Assembly: GCA_037903475.1 (NCBI GenBank) | Contig: JBAJFG010000488.1 | Coordinates: 682,001 to 746,000, forward strand | Direction: 5' to 3' | Length of the DNA stretch: 64,000 nucleotides | Origin: Ancylostoma caninum | Taxonomy: Eukaryota > Nematoda > Chromadorea > Rhabditida > Ancylostomatidae | In this document: positions 13,081-23,307 of the stretch, piece by piece | Layout: every line of letters starts with the position of its first letter | Numbering within the stretch: position 1 is the stretch's first letter | Notes under the pieces: generated by a model | Told to the model about the DNA's origin: nothing | The model's database searches: none | What the model saw: only the letters and a program-made list of their open reading frames with translations | Translations under genes and position numbers: made by a program

Positions 13081-14104
13081 AAATTCACAAGAGGGTGTTA
13101 TACGCTGTTGCGTCTTTTTGTATGTACATAGTTGTTAGTGCTCCAAAAGACTTAGTGGCTAAGACTAATTGGGCAGAAGTTGTCCATTGAACGGGTAAAA
13201 CGTTCACGTTCCTTATCGGGCGCACTAGTTTGCATTTTCTTGCGCTATTCAGCGTTGGAGTGAAGAAAGCGAACGTATGTAGCTGTATTGTATTGCAGCT
13301 ATACAAACACAAGGTTCTGCCTTCATGAATGAAACCGCACCCTCCACAATCACAGAGTTATGTTTAATTAGGGTATGAACATTCTGACCATTCACCATAT
13401 TTGCGATTCTTTTCTTTGCAATATTAGTCATATGAGTCTAGAATGAAGTGATTTCGGATGTCCTAACTTCTATTCATCATTGTGCTTTATCTCATCCTTT
13501 TGTACTCCCTTTTTTGAGAAAAGTAATGGGTTTGTACTGGTTATCTTTGCTTTACTTTGAGCTCCCAGCTAAGCACCAAACATTGTCTTAGAAAGAAATC
13601 CAGTAACGTTGTGCTCATGTTCCCTCACACAGCTCCTGAAAGATTCACTTACATCGTCCCGTAAAAAAAAATTCAATCTTACAGTAATATGAGTTCAGTG
13701 ATGACTCGAATATCACTGAGTAACGAACAGTTAACAACCACTTTGCCAGCGGCGCTGTCGAATGGCAATGTTGAATCCATGCTTTAAAAAAACTGATAAA
13801 CGCGCGAGAAAAGACAACATGTCTCAAAGGCACGGGCGCTTGCGGCCATCGTATGTTCTGAACATGTTTTGCAGCATTAGTTCCAACCCTTACATCACTG
13901 TTTCCCTTTTTTGCCACAAAGTTCAGAAGAGATTCCTTGGTAGTGGCTCCATTTGTTGATGACTGTCCTTGTATTGTGACAACTGTACTTTTCTTGGAGT
14001 AATCTCAAGCTACTCTTCTCATATGAATAAATGTTGCGACAAATTAAATCTAATGAAGGGATGATTGAATAAGCCTTTCCTTTTTCCGTTAATCAGCAGT
14101 ATCT
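13081..14104. other. 3' flank of the neprilysin gene
   Basis: No further exon is visible after the stop at 13080. The first clear poly(A) signal on the plus strand is AATAAA at 14026-14031, which would give a 3' UTR of about 0.95 kb; a closer variant signal cannot be excluded. Confidence 0.4.
14026..14031 (+). promoter_or_regulatory. Candidate polyadenylation signal for the neprilysin gene
   Basis: AATAAA in a T-rich context, the nearest canonical hexamer downstream of the stop at 13080. The distance is long for a nematode 3' UTR, so the link is tentative. Confidence 0.25.
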
Positions 14105-15720
14105 TCCTAGTAATCTGTTTTTGTGACATTCACTTTGTCTGGAAGCGATCCAAAGCGATGTAATGTGACAATCGATACGTTTCTGCTGCCCATATCTCTT
14201 ATCCCGCTGGTTGATTTCTATTAATTTTGAACTGGCGAAGTCTGGGGATACTCTCAATGCTACGCACAAGAGGAGTTCCGCTGAACCCACATGATCACTA
14301 TGAAGCGAGGCAGAATAGGTCTTCGAATAAAGCATTTCATTAAAATCACTTGGTTTAATGTCGATGCAAGATGTTACTTGAATTCATACTTACGCGATGT
14401 TTTTGTTGAGCTGCTCGTGGAAACCCATATGTGAACTTTCCCCGTAGACTGTGCGCTGTGCAGATAATATAAGCAAAGCTACTTTTTCGAGAAATCTCTA
14501 CGTCTGCAAAGGCTCGAGGCAAGCATGCTTCCGTTTACAATGTTTTTGGTACGCGATTGGTCATTGTATTAGATTGTCCCAAAAATAATGGCCGCAACAT
14601 AGTAGTGAAGTTTTGGTAGCCTATAACTCCACCTGTTTATAAGCTTTTATAGATCGACAAACTCTGTACCATGTTTGTGCCATTCTAGAACACAAGAGTT
14701 CCACTATTTGCATTGAAACCACATAACAATTATTGGGTTTTGGTGACTTTCACCTTGGACTTTGTGAGGTGGTGTGAATCGTGGTTCTTACACTTCCCAA
14801 TTTTTAAAGCCTGTTCTCTGCCCTAGTGCAATATGAGCTGGGTTTTGCTTTAGCTTTGCCGGGAAACGTTGTTGCAAGTACACGTAATCTGTTGGTTCAG
14901 AAAGCTCTTTCAGAAGGATACAACCTTTCAGCTTTGATCAGGTAGTGGTCGAAGAAGTCTCAGAAGCAGAAGCTTATTTTATAGATAGCGGTGAAAATTA
15001 CGAAACGATTTATAAGAATGCTAGCAGCTTGCACGCAAGTAAACCGCATATCGACTTGCGTCCTTGGCGACTACAGATAGCGAAAGAGCAGGCGAAGTGG
15101 ATCGCCGACTGAAAAGTTGCCGATTGGCGCATGAGTAGTAACACCACAATGTATCGATGCCTTTACTAATTAACATAGAAATTTTCTTCATGGTATCGGG
15201 ATGAAGAGTGGACATTGCTCAATGAGGAGAAGTTTTGTTCATTTCGTATCACTACAACAATTCTGGATACGGTTCCTCGGCGGTGGCTCGGCTAAGTTTC
15301 CGAGTTCAGGTAGGTCAAAGGTAGTGTACGCGGTCATGCATGACTACGGAGAAGCCGACCCTCAATACGATTTTCCCCTTCTCCTCTCCTGTTCCCGCGT
15401 CCATGCGAATTTCACATGTTTCCTCTGTATACAGAGCAGTTTCAACCAAGAAGACTCAAACGTTGCGCACGATTGGTGCTAGAACAACCGTGAAGTCGAT
15501 ATGCATAGTGTTTATCCGATCGGATTACATACGGAGAACTCCAAGCGGACGCAGTCAACTCAGACAAAAGTCCGATCCAGCGGGACGCGACATGGTCGCG
15601 AGCGGGCCCCGGTAGAGCGGGCGGCAGCCATGTCGCGTCCCGTTCGCACGGTTATCGCAACCCACCCACACGGTTATCGTGGGCCGCTCGCACGGTAATT
15701 CGGTCCATCCGCTGTTGTCG
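14105..15720 (+). repeat. Multi-copy 1.6-kb repeat, copy A
   Basis: Nearly the whole interval recurs in reverse complement at 29468-31076, and its right part recurs in direct orientation at 23308-24605. Copy C begins sharply at cctagtgcaatat, matching 14822 here, so the repeat is composite. A mariner-like end (ttagattgtcccaaaaata) sits at about 14570, but no opposite end was found. Both strands are full of stops and I see no transposase motif. It is probably a non-autonomous or decayed transposon. Confidence 0.75.
15582..15641. repeat. GC-rich inverted repeat within copy A
   Basis: Perfect 14-bp arms GGGACGCGACATGG (15582-15595) and its reverse complement (15628-15641) flank a 32-bp GC-rich loop. 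Downstream, short units such as cgcacggttatcg repeat. The same block is in copies B and C. Confidence 0.7.
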
Positions 15721-15764
15721 TGCTCCGTGTCTGGGGGTGCGCGGCGCGAACGCAAGGCAGCACG

Positions 15765-15880
15765 CGCATGAAGCAGTGCATCTGTCGCGCCCACGGGTTC
15801 GATTCCTGGCGCCTCTAGCAGATTTTTGCACTCATCGGAATCACTTCAGAAGCAATTGTGAAGTAGAAGGGGTCTAAATA
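15765..15880 (+). repeat. tRNA-like (SINE-type) segment with B box
   Basis: GGTTCGATTCC at 15796-15806 is a perfect RNA polymerase III B box followed by a T-arm-like context. The segment with its tail (cagatttttgcactcatcgg) recurs at about 24480-24605 and in diverged form at 35080-35160. No full tRNA cloverleaf and only a weak A box can be seen, so a tRNA-derived SINE is suggested, not proven. Confidence 0.45.
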
Positions 15881-16533
15881 TTTACCAATTAGGCGTAAAA
15901 AGCGAAGTCAATCGATTGCACATGTGAGAATTGGCTTGCAGGGCTCGTTAATGCAGGAAAAATTAGTGCGATTTAGATCTTGTGCTGTAGTTGCCTGACT
16001 GGATATCAGCGAGCGCTTCTCTTCATTTTCGTGGGGGACAATCAGCTCTATGTTCTCTCAGCGTTTCACTTAACTGGAACGTTTTTTTAGAGCTCGACAT
16101 GGCTTTGGCGAATTTTCCATCGGTTCCCCATCTAGAATGTGATAGAACGAACAAAATTCCTGGAGCCAGATTCTGAAATTCAAGGGGAAATTTCTTCCTT
16201 CCGAAAAAGGCAGAAGAACAGTTTCTGTGTTTTTTGCAAATGGCTTTCCTATGACTTCCCAAACAGATTTCCTATGACTTACCAAACAGATCTCTATTTT
16301 CACCATCTTTTCAAAGTACGAGGTTTTCATTTCTTCAACTTCTACACAAAGATTTTGCCTACAAAGCAAGACTACCTCAAGTGACAGAGCTCCAAGTAGT
16401 TCTTCCTTTGCCCCCTTGTCGCAGCACGAAGTTTGTTCCTGCTCGAGTGATCTGGATGGGAAATTCCCCCTCGGAGTCCCGAAAATTTAGAAATTTTTCC
16501 AAAAAAATGTGAAGTTCTAGAGAAGATAAGCTC
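15881..16533 (+). repeat. Foldback-type repeat D, copy 1 (right end missing)
   Basis: The interval starting tttaccaatt is repeated in direct orientation at 27661-28311. The terminal arm from about 15968 (gcgatttagatcttg) is the counterpart of both ends of the complete-looking copy at 35289-35867. This copy lacks the right arm. No protein domain was recognised. Confidence 0.7.
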
Positions 16534-17206
16534 AGCGCATATCGGAACTAAAAAACACAACATCAGAGGATATTCCAAACAAACATCGCTCCTATTCCTT
16601 GGAATTGCTTGCGGAAGGCTGTGTGGGTTGTGACGGCCTGGCTGCGGGTTCGAGGTTCAGATTAGGTTTCGAGGTGTTTTTTTTGTGTTTCGAGGTTCGG
16701 ATGAGTACTCCGTGTCCTCTTCTTCTGGCGGCGGCTGAGTGATCTTCCTCCGTTTCTGTAACGAGATGAGCTCGATAAACGTTCTTGTCAAAAGAAAGTG
16801 CACTCACCGGTTTTTTCTGGAGCCGGGACGACTGGACTACATATTGCCGTATATCGGCACTGACAATAAGTTACTTTATTAGTGACCGCAAAGTTCATTT
16901 AGAATACTAATAGAGAAATACTTACAGTGCTTTCGATATTGACACCCTACAACTTGGCCTCCAGTCCTGTCGGCAACTCTGCCGATAGTCCAGCGCTGCC
17001 TCCCGCTCCCTGTCCGTACGTCCCAAGCCGCGCCGGAAGCTCAGTTATTTTTTATTGTAATAAGTAGTTATTTCAAAAACACCTTCAATTTGAATTGATT
17101 TATTCCACTTACTCCGTGGGCTTTTCCTTCCTTCAAGTTAGGACACCGTATTCACAAATAAAATCGAAAGCATGGGGCCCAACCCTACCAACCCGCGCCC
17201 CCTCTT
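16534..17206. other. Region between repeat D and the LRR gene
   Basis: No gene recognised. A GC-rich, open minus-strand stretch at about 16955-17045 looks coding-like but has no splice context I can connect to the neighbouring leucine-rich-repeat gene. Confidence 0.35.
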
Positions 17207-17383
17207 CTAATCACTCTTCTCCACCTCGAAAATCTCCTCTTCAGTTATGGGCGGCAGTGGAGGTGGTGAAGGAATCGCTCGGGGGAGGTTATACCAGTCC
17301 CCGTTGAGCCTCCTCAGAAACGGGCAGATCACAAGAACGCGATCATAACTGAATGCAGTTATTGAATTACTTGCAAAAACAAC

Positions 17384-17624
17384 TATAGTCTGTTAGCTCA
17401 CAGAGGGCGCCCAATCCAACTTAGTCTTCAATTACGACTTTGCACGCTGAATGCGTCTGGGAGGATATTTTAACGAAACGCAGTAGAGGAACATCGGAAC
17501 GAAAGGAATCACACCACATGCATGTCAAAAAAGTCCAAAAATTAGATCAGTTAGCCAAAAGGTGATGAGGTCTTAATTGCGGACAAAGTCGGATCGAGCG
17601 CCCTCTGTGAGCTAACAGACTATA
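17384..17624. mobile_element. 241-bp MITE with perfect 27-bp inverted repeats
   Basis: Ends tatagtctgttagctcacag and its reverse complement are perfect over about 27 bp. The terminal TA on both sides fits a mariner-type TA target duplication. It has no coding capacity. It sits in the last intron (17349-17677) of the LRR gene. Confidence 0.85.
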
Positions 17625-18188
17625 ACACCTTCTCCTAGTCCATGAATCCACGCGTGAATACGAGTAGAGTTTCTTACCAATTATTGAACAAATCTGCATC
17701 TATCTCCAGTATTTGGAGATTTCTATACTGAAAGTCCTCGTAGATGTCTGCCAACTCTGGCGGGGGTTCCACACTCAGCCCACTGAATAGTATTTTATTG
17801 CTACTGTCCCCAGTATTATGTTCCAAATTCCACTATTTCCTTCCAACCTATTTCCACGTAAGTCCAGGTGCACAACGTTGGGAAATTTAGTGGCCAGGAA
17901 TATCCATGGGTGGACGAGGTGATTCCCACGCAAATTGAGGAACAGCACAGATTCCGCCACGAAATCAACATTCATTAAGTCCCTGTCGATCAAGTGGCAC
18001 CGCTCAATTTCAATAGTCTGCAATGAAATGAAGAGACAGCTCAGTTCTTTGCGCTACCTAGTACAACGCTAAAACTAAATTTGAAATCTAACTACCACTA
18101 CTATAGTAATCACAAAAATGTGTGGCTAATCAAAACGGTGTCTCATCTTTCCCATCATCACAAGTGATTACTAACCTACATAACACTA

Positions 18189-18250
18189 CCTACTCAGGAC
18201 ACTCAAAAGCCTACTCAGGAAACTTAATAACCTACTCAGGGAACTTAGAA
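18189..18250 (+). repeat. 21-bp tandem repeat (three units)
   Basis: Units starting cctactcagg at 18189, 18210 and 18231 have a 21-bp period. A related motif (cctattcaggaaactttaaa) returns at about 18355. It lies in an intron of the LRR gene. Confidence 0.75.
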
Positions 18251-18633
18251 ATCGTGTTTTGCATGAACACGAATGTCTTAGTCAGGAATTCGCATCTTTC
18301 AATATCATGAAAAAAAACACTGTTTTAAAGTTCCCTGAGTATCAACTACGAATACCTATTCAGGAAACTTTAAAACCTGTAATGGGAGAAAATTCGGTGA
18401 AGTGGAGAGAGAAAAGGAAATGTGCAGAAATCTCTCCCACTCTCTCCCACTATTTCTTATAAAATCAAACTCACCTCAATGTCCGGGTACAGCCGCAGGT
18501 CCTCGAGGAGCATAAGCGCGCTGTCACGGTCGTCGTGCACCTCCATATCGAGGATGATCTCCTGGTGCTACAGACGCTCCGCCATGTTGGCCATTTCCTG
18601 CAAAGAAACACAAAATTATCACATTAATATACG

Positions 18634-18685
18634 CAATTGTCTTACCTTCGTCTTCACTTAAGTGAAGTCGAAGGAAAGACAATTG
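18634..18685. repeat. 52-bp loopless palindrome
   Basis: Two 26-bp arms beginning CAATTGTCTT meet at the centre cacttaagtg with two mismatched positions and no spacer. It would form a near-perfect cruciform. No flanking duplication was identified. Confidence 0.8.
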
Positions 18686-18961
18686 TGTGGATTAGCGTGG
18701 ATTAAGGTAAGACAACGATACGGACGGAAAACGACGCAAAACGGAACAAGAAACGGTTAAGAACATCAAGAAAACGAGTAAAACGACGATGACGACTAAC
18801 GATGATGCAATTTCGAAAATGCTTTCGAGCAGCCACGCTGCCCAAGCCAATCACGTGTCGAGTGCACTTTGAACTCTAAGGGAATAATTCTATATTTCAG
18901 TTTTTGGATCTGCTGCTTGTTTTCGTTTCGTGCATTATCCTTATACGAAAACAAAGCTATT

Positions 18962-19009
18962 GCAAGTTTCCTCCTGCACTCGTCAGTAAGGTAAAGGAAA
19001 CTTATAATG
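18962..19009 (-). repeat. Conserved hairpin with hammerhead-like boxes, Penelope copy 1
   Basis: On the element's sense strand an aagtttcc / ggaaactt stem encloses CTGACGA (18986-18980) followed by GGAGGAAAC. The two boxes resemble the CUGANGA and GAAAC cores of hammerhead ribozymes, but I cannot form proper stems I and II. The fuller stem is in the second copy at 38667-38716. Confidence 0.4.
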
Positions 19010-19209
19010 TCTAATGTGATTATGCGCATATATTTACATGTGCATACATACACGAATGTATGTATGCAGGCATGTATGTACAAGTACAACATATAGACCT
19101 ACGTAAGCGTGCGTTTGGATAGTTTTTTTTGTTGAAAATACACAGTTTAAATGTGTATAGTATAAATTTTGAATTCGCACGAATACCAGGTCCATATATA
19201 TACATATAC

Positions 19210-19484
19210 CAGTGGCGGACGCAGGGGGGGGGGCGGGGCGCGCCCCCCCCGAGAATGGGTCGCCAAATTTTCGAAATTACTTTACAATACAAATAAAAAT
19301 CTTGTGTTAGTTTATTTTTAATTGTTTATTTTTATTATTATTTTTAATATATTTTTTATTTATTGTTTATTATTATAATTAATATTATTATTAATTTTAT
19401 TTTCCGTCTGGGTCCCCAAAACGGCGGAGACCCCACTTTTCTTCCCACGCCCCCCCTCCCGCCCACTTTCTGCGTCCGCCACTG
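19210..19484. mobile_element. hAT-type MITE, copy 1
   Basis: A 275-bp non-coding element with ends CAGTGGCGGACGCAG and its complement, flanked by a perfect 8-bp duplication acatatac (19202-19209 and 19485-19492). Eight-base duplications and CAGTG-type ends are hallmarks of the hAT superfamily. The left end carries long G and C runs that pair with each other. Confidence 0.88.
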
Positions 19485-19504
19485 ACATATACATATATAT
19501 ATAC

Positions 19505-19786
19505 CAGTCGCGGACGCAGGGGAGGGGCGGGGGGGGCGCGCGCCCCCCCCCGAGAATGGGTCGCCAAATTTTCGAAATTACTTTACAATACAAATAAAAA
19601 TCTTGTGTTAGTTTATTTTTAATTGTTTATTTTTATTATTATTTTTAATATATTTTTTATTTATTGTTTATTATTATAATTAATATTATTATTAATTTTA
19701 TTTTCCATCTGGGTCCCCAAAACGGCGGAGACCCCACTTTTCTTCCCACGCCCCCCCCTCCCGCCCACTTTCTGCGTCCGCCACTG
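19505..19786. mobile_element. hAT-type MITE, copy 2
   Basis: An almost identical body to the copy at 19210, in the same orientation, 20 bp away. Its flanks atatatac and atttatac match at 7 of 8 positions, so it appears to be a separate insertion. One end reads CAGTCGCGG rather than CAGTGGCGG. Confidence 0.85.
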
Positions 19787-22700
19787 ATTTATACATATAT
19801 AAATGTAAACAATCGTACATCAACACATGTATAGACATACACATATACACACATATAATAAACTCACACTCATCTGTCCAGGAGTCTCTTGTGTGACCTC
19901 CTCTTCTCAGATGCTTGAAGAAAATGAGAACTACTCCATGAAAACAAGTGGAGGCCATGCTTGGTTACTTGTGAAAGTTGATAAGCCTGCTATTAGTGTT
20001 GTGGTGGTAAATCTGTTTTGCATCAAAGAAGAATCGGTGGGCTTTGGACATTTGAATGTGATGTAAATGGCTCACAAATACGAACAATGGACGAGGTGGC
20101 AGAAATGGATATGAACGGCAAGCAACTTGTAACTTGAATATTTGCTATTTTGAATATATATTATCGGAACAACTGCTCTATAAATCTTTTTGGTTGACGA
20201 TCTATTCTAAACTTATGTAAGATGAATATGTTTTTGTATAAGCAGCGTAAATAAGAGCTTTCAATAAAAAATCGGTCATATCCTAGTATTGATAAGAGAT
20301 TTTTTGTTTGTTTCAGTCGATATATGAAATCATCCCTATTACAACAAGTACGCGCTGTTCATAGAACTTCGGTATATATACTTGCTTTCTTAATTGCTGT
20401 TGAGATGTTTGTAGACGAATGTGGGAATCTCTTTATGGGAAAGCCGAAGAAGTCAGTTTTATTATACATTCTTGTAATTATTACATTGTTATTTATACTA
20501 ATGTCTAAATCTAAGTAATTGCATGCATAATCAGTTATATGTGTGGTTTCCAATGATAATACTCTTCGATATACATCTGTCAATAATTTTGAAATAACAT
20601 CGTCTGTAATATTATGTACAATGAGAAGATCATCCATGTATCTGTATGGGAAGAAGTAAATATCAGAATATGGGTAGTTTTTTGTATAGACATATTCGTA
20701 ATATGATAAGGTGAGGTCCGCTAAAAGTGGATTGACATTTCCACCTTGTGGAACGCCAATATTTTGTTTAAATATAAGAGGACCAAATGAACAAAAACTG
20801 TTATTTAGAAGGTAGTCAACCAAATAAAGAATATCTACAATAGTATAGTATCTACCCTTGCATCTGTCATTATTCTCAGAATAAAATACTTTTTTATTTC
20901 AATAACAAACTATGTATTATTTGTTAGCGTTACCGAAGCAGATTTTAAGGATTTCTCTAATATTTGCAAGAATAGTTTTATGAGGAAGATTTGTGAACAT
21001 GTTAGTAAAATCAGCTGAAAATAGCTTCATATTATTCGCGTTATGTCGTCTTAGATGTTCGCTAATGTTTATATTATTTATCGACCAATATCCATGAAAA
21101 GAATTATTTCGGAATGTAATAGATTGAACATAATTTTTAGAATGGTTCTTGATAAAAGTGAAGATGTTTGTAAGTTCTAGCGCTAGCGGTTTAATGTACT
21201 GATGAAAGCCCCAGTAATATATCGGAACTTGGCTGGAGATTTGTGTAATTTTGGAACTGCATAAATAATTGGAATCTGTGAATCACTAATTGTTTCTAGA
21301 CAATGATTGGAAAGAAAACTATTATGTTTGAATAATATTTGATCAATGGTGTCTTTCTCGTAATATTCGTATGTATTATTGGTGTGAGAAGGAATAAAAT
21401 TTTGGTTTTCGTATTTTATCCCCATTTCTTCCATAATTTGTTGAAGGTAAAATTTTTTGCAAATGATTGCATAGTTCCCACCTGCTTTATCCATTGGGCA
21501 GAAAACAAAGTTATCTTGTAATCTTCGAATTGACTCGTAATCTATACATATGAGTTACTATGTCACTTTGTCTGTGATTTTTGGAGTAGAAAATTGATTT
21601 TAGTTTTGAATGAAATTCTTGTCTTATATATGTCCCAATGTATGACAAGTGTTCATGTTTCAATTTGTAGCGCGATTTTATTACTTCTAAGAATTTTGAG
21701 ACGGTAGAATAAACCCATTCATGTAAAGGGTGTTCATTCATGCGAATAGTGGGGCGGAATTTTGTTCCTTTGTCTATGAATTGGGAGATCCTGTGGTTGT
21801 TTACAACATTTGAATCCCCTGTGATAATGTGCTTATGGTATGAATTTATATAAGGCTTATACATCTTATTTTGACATATACATCCTGCTGTTAGTATTTG
21901 ATTGACTTTCGTATATTTCAAACTTTTTAACGTATGATTATAATTGAAGACTTTTGTTGATAATGGAGGTGCATATTTATATACAACTCTGAACGGGATG
22001 TATGGTGTTACAGAGTTGTTGCTAATAGTTGTTCTGATTATATGATTATTCATTATTTTATTTATATTAAGATGATCAAGGATATCATTCGGGTAGAAGG
22101 CAGGAAGATTGCAGAAGTTTTGGTTCAATCTATTATGATTTTTGTGTGTGTATTGAAAGGGAAATTTGCATAGTAGACAAAGAAGAAATCGTTTTTGAGT
22201 TATAGGTATATTAGCCAAAAAATTATGATCAAAATTGTACTGTATAAGTTCATTTATTTTACTTTTTGTAAGAGAGTGTATATATTGCTTAAGTGTGCGA
22301 AAATTGTCTATTTCGTTAATAAACATCAAAAACTCGTCTTGAAAATTTGTTTGTTTACACAAAGTCTTGCTGAAGGAAATATGTTGGTTTGAATTCTTAT
22401 GACATTTTGGTCCATTTCTAGTACGGTGTTTCACAATTTTTAAACAAAAATAAGGGTGATTAGGACGAAATGTGAGAGGATTTTCGATACTGGAAATATT
22501 GCCATAACTACTAATATTGTCATTGTTTCCAAAAGGATATGCTGTTATCAATAATTTTATCCAAAACAATTCTTTTTGTAATAATATTTTCTTATCAGTG
22601 TTAATAGATGAATTGTCTAGGATGGAAACAGAAAACTGAATGTTAGTACAAACGGTAGTGAAGTGAGTATATAAATAATTAGTAGTGCTACGTTTTTTAA

Positions 22701-23307
22701 AGTTTTGGATATGTTCATTTATATGTTGCTTTAGTTTACGTGTTGTAATTCCCACATACTGGTAACCGCATTGTAAACATGTAATGCAATAAACAACATT
22801 ACTACTATTACATGATGCGTTATCCGTTGTATAGGTGTATATCTAGAGACCTGTCGTATGCGAGAAAACATACGGTTTGGGGTCTAAATAGGTACATGTT
22901 CGACATTTGCCACATGTTTTTGAATAACAAGAATTGCCGAAACTGTCTAAAGTGTATATATTGTTAACCTTACTTCGCTTGAAATTGTTAGTAATATAAT
23001 AATTTGAAGGATTAAAAGAATTACTGTTATTTGCAGACCGAAAAAAAGAAGGGGTGGTCTCACCCGGTACTATGAGGGCGGGGAGATTCCTATAAATAGG
23101 TTTTACAAGGCTGCTGTAAGGGGTTAGCGCACGCTACAAAGGGTTGTGTGAAAAAATGTGTAAGTGCTTGCCTAGACTCCTTCGGAGGCGCGATTTCCGT
23201 CTAAAAAAATAAACCGATACGAAACCCCTTACTGAAAGGGGCCGTCTAACTAGTTCCATTTTGTGCTGCACGCCGCAGCACTGTTCCACTTGCGCTGCTG
23301 GAGGCTG

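Larger units (their letters stand above)
17207..18597 (-). pseudogene. Leucine-rich-repeat protein gene fragment with in-frame stop and frameshift
   Basis: Three minus-strand exons are visible: 18597-18475, 18017-17678 and 17348-17207, with GT-AG junctions. The middle exon encodes two leucine-rich repeats (VLFLNLRGNHLVH and VVHLDLRGNRLEG), the last one an LRR cap (VICPFLRRLNGDWYN) and a proline-rich, acidic tail ending in TAG at 17209-17207. Two lesions are seen: TAG at 18570-18568 in the first exon, where CAG would read on, and a frame change near 17815 in the middle exon. No start exon was found. The consistent exon phases mean it was a real gene; it is now a pseudogene, unless both lesions are assembly errors. 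Confidence 0.7.
18882..23140 (-). mobile_element. Penelope-like retroelement with N-terminal GIY-YIG endonuclease (permuted), copy 1
   Basis: On the minus strand an open region starts near 23130, with a Cys-rich finger (CYSKTCGKCRTC, about 22930), then a GIY-YIG endonuclease (VYCITCLQCGYQYVGIT, about 22790-22730, then HINEH), a long linker to 21511, and reverse transcriptase: PMDKAGGNYAII, PKLHKSPAKFRYITG, ADFTNMFTNLP, GVPQGGNVNP and the catalytic YRYMDDLL. The open frame ends at 20359 with no GIY-YIG after the RT, whereas canonical Penelope elements carry it at the C-terminus. Inactivating changes include TAG near 22845, a one-base deletion near 21185 and a break near 20900. The 3' region to 18882 is shared with the second copy at 37029-38797. 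Two hAT MITEs have inserted into this 3' region. Confidence 0.85.

Noticed and set aside
20324..20518. Hydrophobic plus-strand frame suggesting a membrane protein
   Set aside because: It is antisense to the Penelope reverse transcriptase, whose motifs are unambiguous.
23041..23240. Possible small-RNA gene (cctataaatagg, ctccttcggag hairpin, T/A run)
   Set aside because: The TATA-like palindrome lies within the open N-terminal frame of the Penelope element read on the other strand, and the rest does not match any RNA family I can identify.
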